19,296 nucleotides of DNA from an uncultured Clostridia bacterium (lineage in GTDB: Bacteria > Bacillota > Clostridia > Christensenellales > Aristaeellaceae). The position numbers and the translations under genes were made by a program. The stretch is from positions 1 through 19,296 of the forward strand of contig CAKUAV010000041.1 in the NCBI GenBank assembly GCA_934636425.1. The letters are read 5' to 3'. The notes under the pieces are model-generated. The model did no database searches, had not been told where the DNA came from, and worked only from the letters and a program-made list of their open reading frames with translations. Shown piece after piece: positions 14,654-19,296 of the stretch (within the stretch, counting starts at the first letter, position 1; each line of letters begins with the position of its first letter).

Positions 14654-15613
14654 ATGAAGATATACTTCGCGCCCATGGAAGGCGTGACCGACGTGATCTA
14701 CCGGCGCGTGCATCGCGCCTGCTTTCCGGGGCTGTCCAAATACTACATTCCCTTCATCAGCCCGACGCAGCATTTGACGTTCACATCGCGCGAGCAGGCG
14801 GCCGTCTCCCCCGCAATGAACGCCGGCGTGCCCGCCGTGCCGCAGATCCTCACGAAGAACGCCGAGCACTTCATATACACGGCGCGCGCGCTACACGAGG
14901 CGGGCTATGATGAGGTCAATCTCAACCTCGGCTGCCCCTCCGGCACTGTGACCGCCAAGGGCAAGGGCAGCGGAATGCTGCGCGACCTTTCCGCTCTCGC
15001 CGCGTTTCTGGACGCAGTGTTCGCCGCCGCGCCCTGCGCCATATCCGTAAAGACGCGCATAGGCTATGATTCGCCGGAGGAATGGCCCGCGCTTTTCGCG
15101 CTCCTCTCCCGCTATCCGATCAGCGAGCTGACCGTCCACCCCCGCACGCGCCGGGAGCTGTACGGCGGCTCTGCGCACCGGGAAGCGTTCGCACAGGCGC
15201 TGAAAAGCGCGCTCTTCCCCTGCGTCTACAACGGCGATCTGCGCACGAAGGCCGACTGCGCGGCGCTCCTGCGGGATTATCCCGGCGCGGCGGCGCTGAT
15301 GATCGGGCGCGGGCTGGTGAGCAATCCGGCGCTGGGGCGCGAGGTCATGGGCGGCGCGCCGCTCAACCGCGAGGATCTCGTCTCCTTCCACGATAGGCTG
15401 CTGGCCGCCTATCTGCAGGCCTGGCCGAAAAACGCTGTGATCGGCCATATGCTCGAGATCATGAAGCACATATCGCTCCAGTTTGACGACGCGCAAAAGC
15501 CGCTCAAGGCGCTGCGCAAGGCCGCGACGCTCGAGGCCTACGAGGACGCGGCGCGCCGGCTGCTAAGCTGCCCGTTCAAAGACCCCGCCGCGCCGCCTGC
15601 GCCGGGCGACTGA
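14654..15613 (+). CDS. tRNA-dihydrouridine synthase family protein (Dus)
   Basis: 319 residues, typical Dus length. These flavoenzymes reduce uridines in the tRNA D-loop using FMN and NADPH. The TIM-barrel signatures are in order: APMEGVTDVIYRR (6-18), NLNLGCPSGTVTAKGKGSGML (89-109) with catalytic Cys94, SVKTRIGYD (131-139) with Lys133, LTVHPRTR (159-166) with His162 and Arg164, VYNGDLRT (191-198) and LMIGRGLVSNP (215-225). The C-terminal helical domain (about 235-319) would contact tRNA. AAAGGAG lies about 7 bp before the ATG. The gene stands alone; no clear promoter is seen, so its expression may depend on a non-consensus site or read-through. Which D-loop position it modifies (DusB/DusC-like) is not clear. 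Confidence 0.92.
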   Translation: MKIYFAPMEGVTDVIYRRVHRACFPGLSKYYIPFISPTQHLTFTSREQAAVSPAMNAGVPAVPQILTKNAEHFIYTARALHEAGYDEVNLNLGCPSGTVTAKGKGSGMLRDLSALAAFLDAVFAAAPCAISVKTRIGYDSPEEWPALFALLSRYPISELTVHPRTRRELYGGSAHREAFAQALKSALFPCVYNGDLRTKADCAALLRDYPGAAALMIGRGLVSNPALGREVMGGAPLNREDLVSFHDRLLAAYLQAWPKNAVIGHMLEIMKHISLQFDDAQKPLKALRKAATLEAYEDAARRLLSCPFKDPAAPPAPGD

Positions 15614-15662
15614 CCGCGCCGAAACGGGATTCGCGCCGCATACACTGCGCTTTCCTTCTCAT

Positions 15663-15709
15663 GCGGGAGACGATCAGATTTCGTCCCCATGCCGTATTGA
15701 AGCTCCCGC
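15663..15709. other. Possible 3'-UTR stem-loop after dus
   Basis: GCGGGAG (15663-15669) pairs with CTCCCGC (15703-15709), and a small GACGA/TCGTC hairpin sits inside the left part. It lies between the dus stop and the terminator and is not part of the repeat array. No known RNA family is recognised. Confidence 0.3.
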
Positions 15710-15730
15710 TGAAATCCCGCCTTCTTCTGC

Positions 15731-15779
15731 AAAAAGCACGCCTCACGCCGCCAATATCGGCGGATGAAGCGTGCTTTTT
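15731..15779. terminator. Terminator of dus (array copy 1), bidirectional
   Basis: AAAAAGCACGC / GCGTGCTTTTT (15731-15741, 15769-15779), an 11-bp outer stem continued by an inner CCGCC/GGCGG stem. A-tract and T-tract flank it symmetrically, so it can work on both strands. It is the founding or best-preserved member of three copies in this region. Confidence 0.85.
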
Positions 15780-15912
15780 CATTTTCGCGCGCCGGATAAT
15801 TCATCTCGCGGCGCGCCCGCACGGCGGCATTGCCGCGCGGCGATACTCCGCAACAGGCGCAATCGCGGCCTGCCCTCGCCCTCTGCCGCCTGATCGAATA
15901 GAGCTGCCCGCA

Positions 15913-15929
15913 GCGCACAATATGTGCGC
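15913..15929. other. Palindrome GCGCACA-ATA-TGTGCGC (L module, copy 1)
   Basis: Perfect 7-bp inverted repeat with a 3-nt loop. An identical copy is at 16305-16321. A diverged copy at 16201-16217 keeps pairing (CTCAC/GTGAG) although both arms have changed. Confidence 0.7.
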
Positions 15930-16025
15930 CTTTCCCCGCGCGGCGCGCCCGCACGGCGGCATTGCCGCGCGGCGATACTCCCGCAGCAGGCGCGATCGCG
16001 GCCTGCCCTCGCCTTTCCGCACGCG

Positions 16026-16070
16026 AAAACACGCCTCACGCCGCCAATATCGCGGATGAAGCGTGCTTTT
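16026..16070 (+). terminator. Terminator hairpin, array copy 2
   Basis: CACGC (16030-16034) pairs with GCGTG (16061-16065), and the A4/T4 runs extend the stem across a bulged C. It is less perfect than copy 1 but has a T5 tail. Confidence 0.55.
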
Positions 16071-16390
16071 TCGTTTTCGCGCGCCGGATAATTCATCGCG
16101 CGGCGCGCCCGCACGGCGGCATTGCCGCGCAACTATACTCCCGCGGCGGGCGCATCGCGGCTTGACCTCGCCCTCTGCCGCCTGATCGAATAGAGCCCCT
16201 CTCACACAATTCGTGAGCCTTTCCCCGCGCAACTATACTCCCCCAGCGGGCGCATCGCGGCTTGCTCTCGCCCTCTGCCGCCTGATCGAACACAGCTGCC
16301 CTCAGCGCACAATATGTGCGCCTTTCCCCGCGCGGCGATTCTCCCCCAGCGGTTGCAATCGCGGCTTGCCCTCGCCTTTCCGCACGCGAA

Positions 16391-16431
16391 AACACGCCTC
16401 ACGCCGCCATATATCGCGGATGAAGCGTGTT
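16391..16431 (-). terminator. Terminator of the transporter gene, array copy 3
   Basis: On the minus strand AACACGC / GCGTGTT (16431-16425, 16397-16391) plus inner pairing, starting 18 bp after the transporter stop codon and followed by TTC. The copy nearest the transporter has thus been kept in a position to serve the opposite strand. Confidence 0.65.
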
Positions 16432-16449
16432 CCTTTATTGAAGCGTCTC

Positions 16450-17325
16450 TCAGATCAGCGCGGAAACCGCCGTGATCGCCATGCCGCACAGCGCGCTCAG
16501 GACATAGAGTATCGCGATGATGGCCGCGTTTTCCCGCGCGCTGCGGTTGGTGCGCAAGAGCACGAGCAGTCCTATGCCCGCGTTGGACAACAGCCCCGCG
16601 AACAGCCCGCCCAGCGTCACCACGCCCGCCAGATAGCTCTGCGTGATTATGACCGACACGGCACAGTTGGGAATCAGCCCGAACAGCGCCAGCAGCAGCT
16701 CCGCGGCGACGGGACGGCCGGTCATGAACGCCGCCATATGCTCCTCCCCGATCAGGCCGAATACAATATTCAGCGCAAAATTGACCGCGATCAGCATGAT
16801 TCCGATCTTGACCGTGTGCTTGAGCGCGGACAGCCAGACGTTTTCCTCGCCCTCGCACTCGCAGTGTTCGCGCTCGCAGAAGCTGTGAATGTCCTTGCCC
16901 GCGCTGAAAAAGCGGCCGAAGAGCGCGTCCACGATATAGCCCAGTACAATGCCCAGCGCGGCCTTGCCCGCCACGATGGCCAGTATCCGCCCCACGCCGA
17001 TGCCGCCCTCGGCCAGCGACGACAGCATGACGGGCAGCATCTCGTCCGACGTGGCGAAGAACACGGCCAGCATGGTGCCCACGGTGATCGTGCCGGTCGA
17101 AAACAGCGTCGCCGCCGCGCCGGAAATGCCGCACTGCGGAATCGCGCCCAGCAGACCGCCCAGCGCCGGGCCGGACGCGCGCGAATAGACGCGCAGCATA
17201 TTCTCATTGAACTTTCTGCTGCGCTCGAGCAGCTCCATCAGCAGATAGGCGATGAACAGAACGGGCAGGCTGAACGCGCCGTCCTTGAGCGCGTCCAGCG
17301 CGCAATCGAGTATCAGATCCCACAT
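16450..17325 (-). CDS. Putative heavy-metal/manganese exporter (ArsP_2-like, ten-TM family)
   Basis: 291 residues, strongly hydrophobic, with multiple membrane segments. Two halves are related: GAIPQCGISGAAATLFSTGT (60-79) and GLIPNCAVSVIITQSYLAGV (216-235) share a G-x-I-P-x-C core and following small-residue helix, as in internally duplicated permeases. A polar loop between the halves (about 141-163) holds His147, Cys150, His154, Cys155 and Cys157, a likely metal-binding site. These features fit PF11449-type proteins, annotated in genomes as arsenic efflux or putative manganese transporters. The substrate is not certain. The promoter is near-perfect and the leader short, so no yybP-ykoY-type riboswitch fits. 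GGGAGG at 17338-17343 is the ribosome binding site, at rather long spacing from the ATG at 17325. Confidence 0.8.
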   Translation of the reverse strand: MWDLILDCALDALKDGAFSLPVLFIAYLLMELLERSRKFNENMLRVYSRASGPALGGLLGAIPQCGISGAAATLFSTGTITVGTMLAVFFATSDEMLPVMLSSLAEGGIGVGRILAIVAGKAALGIVLGYIVDALFGRFFSAGKDIHSFCEREHCECEGEENVWLSALKHTVKIGIMLIAVNFALNIVFGLIGEEHMAAFMTGRPVAAELLLALFGLIPNCAVSVIITQSYLAGVVTLGGLFAGLLSNAGIGLLVLLRTNRSARENAAIIAILYVLSALCGMAITAVSALI

Positions 17326-17360
17326 ACCTTATTATATCCTCCCGGGAATGCAATGAGTTC

Positions 17361-17388
17361 ATTATACAGATGCGGCGCGTTCTGTCAA
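17361..17388 (-). promoter_or_regulatory. Consensus promoter of the exporter gene
   Basis: Minus strand: TTGACA (17388-17383), 16-bp spacer, TATAAT (17366-17361). Both hexamers match the consensus exactly, implying strong basal transcription unless repressed. The leader is only about 28 nt. Confidence 0.85.
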
Positions 17389-17462
17389 GCCCCTGCGTGA
17401 AAAAATAATTCGTTAAAGGCAAAAAACATCGAATTGTGCATTTTCATCGGTCAAAAAACGCG

Positions 17463-18281
17463 CTATGATGATCTCAGCCGCGCGCGCCGCCTGTATTCCG
17501 AAGGAGAGACGCCCTCCCGCGCGCGAAAGGCGCGGCTGAAGTGATAGGGGCTTTCAAAGCCCGCGCTCTCGCCCACGTCGCCCACCGGCGCGTCGGTGTT
17601 CTCGAGCAGAGCGCGCGCCCGCCTCAGACGCGCCTCTATGAGATACTGGCGGGGCGGCAGGCCGTACACCTCGCGGAACAGCCGCCGGAAATACGTCTCG
17701 CTCATGCCGCACGCCTCCGCCATATGCGCGACCGACCACGCCCGCGCAAGATCGTTCTCCAGCTGCGACACACAGCCGCGCAGCACGGAAACATACTTCT
17801 CGGGCAGATAGCGCGCGCTCAGCGCCTCGTCGATTCCGGCCAGCGCCTCGTAAAGCCGCGCGTTCAGATGCGCCGCGTAGGCCGCGGGGCGGCACGTCCA
17901 CAGCCGCGTCATGTCGGCGAAGCGCCTTTCCCACTCGGAAATGCGGCGCGGTGCAATCATGAACGGCGCAACCGGCGCGGCGGGCGCAATGTGAAAGTTG
18001 ACGCATATGCAGTCGCCCTCCTCGCAGGCGATCACGTCGTAATCGCAGCCTTCAGGCAAGTAAAGCAGCGTGCCCGGCAGCGTGTCGATCGGCGCATGGC
18101 CCTTTACGGCATAGCGCACGCGCCCGCCGAGCCGCAGCACCAGCCCGTGACAGGCGCGGTTTTTGAAGCGCTTGGCCGGATGGCCGTCGATTGTGAGCGG
18201 CTTGGGATCGAGCGCGCCGATCACATGCACCACCGCGTCGACGCCGGTCACCGTCCAGCCGGACACACTGATATCATTCAT
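17463..18281 (-). CDS. AraC-family transcriptional regulator
   Basis: 272 residues from the ATG at 18281, chosen because AAGGAGG (18297-18291) lies 9 bp upstream; a frame extending to 18326 would enter the promoter. The N-terminal half (about 30-110) is cupin-like, with LPGTLLYLPEGCDYDVIACEEG. The C-terminal AraC domain spans about 165-268: first HTH near SVAHMAEACGMSETYFRRLF (183-202), second near VGDVGESAGFESPYHFSRAF (233-252), then VSPSEYRRRARL. It is divergent from the PFL-like gene and probably controls it; similar N-terminal domains sense small organic molecules. No clear terminator follows its stop; the 137-bp gap to the exporter gene is AT-rich. Confidence 0.9.
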   Translation of the reverse strand: MNDISVSGWTVTGVDAVVHVIGALDPKPLTIDGHPAKRFKNRACHGLVLRLGGRVRYAVKGHAPIDTLPGTLLYLPEGCDYDVIACEEGDCICVNFHIAPAAPVAPFMIAPRRISEWERRFADMTRLWTCRPAAYAAHLNARLYEALAGIDEALSARYLPEKYVSVLRGCVSQLENDLARAWSVAHMAEACGMSETYFRRLFREVYGLPPRQYLIEARLRRARALLENTDAPVGDVGESAGFESPYHFSRAFRAREGVSPSEYRRRARLRSS

Positions 18282-18312
18282 CGCTTCCGCCTCCTTCATG
18301 CCGTCCGCGCCC

Positions 18313-18341
18313 ATTATAGCGCACAAGGCGCTTCACCGCAA
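18313..18341 (-). promoter_or_regulatory. Promoter of the second AraC regulator
   Basis: Minus strand: TTGCGG (18341-18336), 17-bp spacer, TATAAT (18318-18313), with a leader of about 25 nt. Confidence 0.75.
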
Positions 18342-18367
18342 GCAGATTCTGTGCCGAAAATGTCAAA

Positions 18368-18395
18368 TGCGCGATTTTGGCCATTGCATTGCGCG
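18368..18395. promoter_or_regulatory. Candidate AraC-type operator: TGCGCG direct repeats
   Basis: TGCGCG at 18368-18373 and again at 18390-18395 are spaced 22 bp apart, about two helical turns, just upstream of and over the -35 of the PFL-like gene. Direct repeats in this position are typical of AraC-family activators. Binding is inferred; the hexamer is GC-rich and common in this genome. Confidence 0.35.
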
Positions 18396-18412
18396 TTAAA
18401 GGCGCGTATCAT
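18384..18412 (+). promoter_or_regulatory. Promoter of the PFL-like gene
   Basis: TTGCAT (18384-18389), 17-bp spacer, TATCAT (18407-18412). The predicted start is near 18419, about 35 nt before the chosen ATG. The -10 is one base off consensus, compatible with activation by the divergent regulator. Confidence 0.65.
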
Positions 18413-18453
18413 CAAATCAGCCTGAAAACGCGATGAACGGAGTGATCTTCACA

Positions 18454-19296
18454 ATGCTGATGAACAGCGACTGGCCCGAGAACCGGGCGTACATCGAAAA
18501 CAGATACGACGCGCGCGCCTACGACCCGGCCACAGGGCTGGACAACGCCGCCATCCGTGCCGGTTTGGACAAAATGTTTTTCGAAAATCCGCACATGAGC
18601 CATGCGCTGCTCAAGGCGCGGGGCTTCGGCTATGTGCTGGACAGCGTCCGCGTGGACGTGAGCGAACACGACTGGTTCGTCGGCCTGGGCGAGTGGAATG
18701 AAAAGAGCATGGATCGCTCGTTCTGCGCGCGCTGGTTCGACGAGGTCAGAGCCCAGTGCGCGCCCGAGATCAACGCAATGAACGACCTGCACAACCGCGC
18801 CAAGACGCACATGGTCTATCTGGACTACTGCCACAGCGTGCCCGACTGGGACAGCGTGCTTTCTCTGGGCTTTTCCGGACTGCGCCGCCGCGCCGCCGAG
18901 GAACGCGCAAGGCGGGAATCGGCAGGCGGACTCACTCAGCGCCAGCGTGACTATTTCGACGCGATCGACACGGAATACGCCGCCATAGACCGCTTCCTCG
19001 CCCGCACGCGCGATCTGGCGTACGCGCGGGGAAACGACAAATGCCGCAAAATCGGCGACTGCCTCGAGGCCGTCCGCACCGGCGCGCCGGAAACGATGTA
19101 CGAGGCGATGCAGACCATATGGCTGTACTTCCTCATCTCCGAGTATGTGGACTGCCTGCAGGTGCGCTCCTTCGGCAATCTGGACGCCGCGCTCGATCCC
19201 TATTATCAGCGCGATCTGAAGGAGGGCCGCCTGACGCGCGCGGGCGCGGCCGATCTGCTCGCCGCATTCCTGATGCAAGCCAGCGCCATGCGCTAT
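18454..19296 (+). CDS. Pyruvate-formate-lyase-like glycyl radical enzyme (N-terminal part, truncated by window end)
   Basis: The open frame runs without a stop to the window edge, giving 281 residues of what should be a 700-850-residue protein. Diagnostic PFL-domain sequence lies at the C-terminal end of the visible part: ETMYEAMQTIWLYFLISEYVD followed by VRSFGNLDAALDPYYQRDL. The enzyme class uses a C-terminal glycyl radical for C-C, C-N or C-O chemistry (PFL, diol or glycerol dehydratase, choline lyase and others); the catalytic Cys and glycyl loop lie outside the window, so the reaction cannot be assigned. The ATG at 18454 has GGAG at 18439-18442; an in-frame ATG at 18433 has no such site. 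An activating radical-SAM enzyme would be expected downstream. The divergent AraC regulator suggests substrate-induced expression. Confidence 0.82.
   Translation, partial: MLMNSDWPENRAYIENRYDARAYDPATGLDNAAIRAGLDKMFFENPHMSHALLKARGFGYVLDSVRVDVSEHDWFVGLGEWNEKSMDRSFCARWFDEVRAQCAPEINAMNDLHNRAKTHMVYLDYCHSVPDWDSVLSLGFSGLRRRAAEERARRESAGGLTQRQRDYFDAIDTEYAAIDRFLARTRDLAYARGNDKCRKIGDCLEAVRTGAPETMYEAMQTIWLYFLISEYVDCLQVRSFGNLDAALDPYYQRDLKEGRLTRAGAADLLAAFLMQASAMRY

Larger units (their letters stand above)
15739..16431. repeat. Mosaic repeat array of two alternating modules
   Basis: The 836-bp gap between dus and the transporter is filled with reshuffled copies of two modules. One (H) holds the terminator hairpin with cacgcctcacgccgcc; it appears at about 15739, 16029 and 16390. 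The other (L) holds ctctgccgcctgatcgaa plus a palindrome; it appears at about 15878, 16170 and 16268. Both are preceded by a shared segment around gatactcc...atcgcggcctg. The segment 15739-15905 recurs at 16031-16195 as one block. The order is H-L-H-L-L-H. No frame is conserved across copies. Confidence 0.88.

Noticed and set aside
17326..17360. Manganese (yybP-ykoY) riboswitch before the exporter
   Set aside because: The predicted leader is about 28 nt, far too short for that element.
16213..17400. 395-codon plus-strand open frame over the exporter
   Set aside because: Starts within the repeat array and is antisense to a membrane protein with conserved duplicated motifs.

Overview
The window looks like chromosomal DNA from a GC-rich member of the Bacillota (Clostridia type). 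The reasons are strong AGGAGG-type ribosome binding sites, near-consensus sigma-A promoters, intrinsic terminators with T-tracts, a secreted peptidase that appears to end in S-layer-homology (SLH) repeats, and a gene set (GH29 fucosidase, BadF-type sugar kinase, UPF0309 SIS proteins, pyruvate-formate-lyase-like enzyme) typical of anaerobic carbohydrate users. The exact taxon cannot be named from the sequence. No tRNA, rRNA, CRISPR array or transposase gene was seen.

Layout. 1-430: non-coding, with an ~85-bp direct duplication. 431-3881 (+): a three-gene signalling operon with ATGA overlaps: a seven-TM sensor that looks like a degenerate kinase, a PAS/HisKA_3-type histidine kinase, and a NarL/LuxR response regulator. 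4120-5433 (-): intracellular GH29 alpha-L-fucosidase. 5568-6377 (+): a divergent AraC regulator, with the two promoters interlocked in the shared intergenic space. 6386-6723: three tandem ~114-bp repeats. 6802-9301 (+): an operon of a BadF/BcrA-type kinase and two paralogous SIS-domain proteins. 9302-9749: a repeat region with a duplicated terminator, bounded by a long inverted repeat that reaches into the 3' ends of both convergent genes. 9750-10589 (-): aldo/keto reductase. 10871-14347 (+): secreted M16C zinc peptidase. 14654-15613 (+): tRNA-dihydrouridine synthase. 15731-16431: a mosaic repeat array with three terminator copies. 16450-17325 (-): ten-TM heavy-metal/manganese exporter family (ArsP_2-like). 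17463-18281 (-): second AraC regulator, divergent from a pyruvate-formate-lyase-like glycyl radical enzyme (18454 to the window end, truncated).

How it fits together (inference). The fucosidase/AraC pair and the kinase-SIS-SIS operon next to it look like a small sugar-scavenging region: release of fucose from a glycan, and phosphorylation and isomerisation of a sugar or amino sugar. The AKR and the PFL-like enzyme could handle aldehyde, polyol or diol products, but nothing in the sequence fixes their substrates. Each regulator lies beside its likely target with a divergent promoter region.

The most unusual aspects are four unrelated local repeat clusters in four intergenic spaces, the tandem SIS paralogues with different active-site loops, the degenerate-kinase/kinase/regulator operon, and the SLH-tailed M16C peptidase. 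None is clearly a new defence or mobile system.
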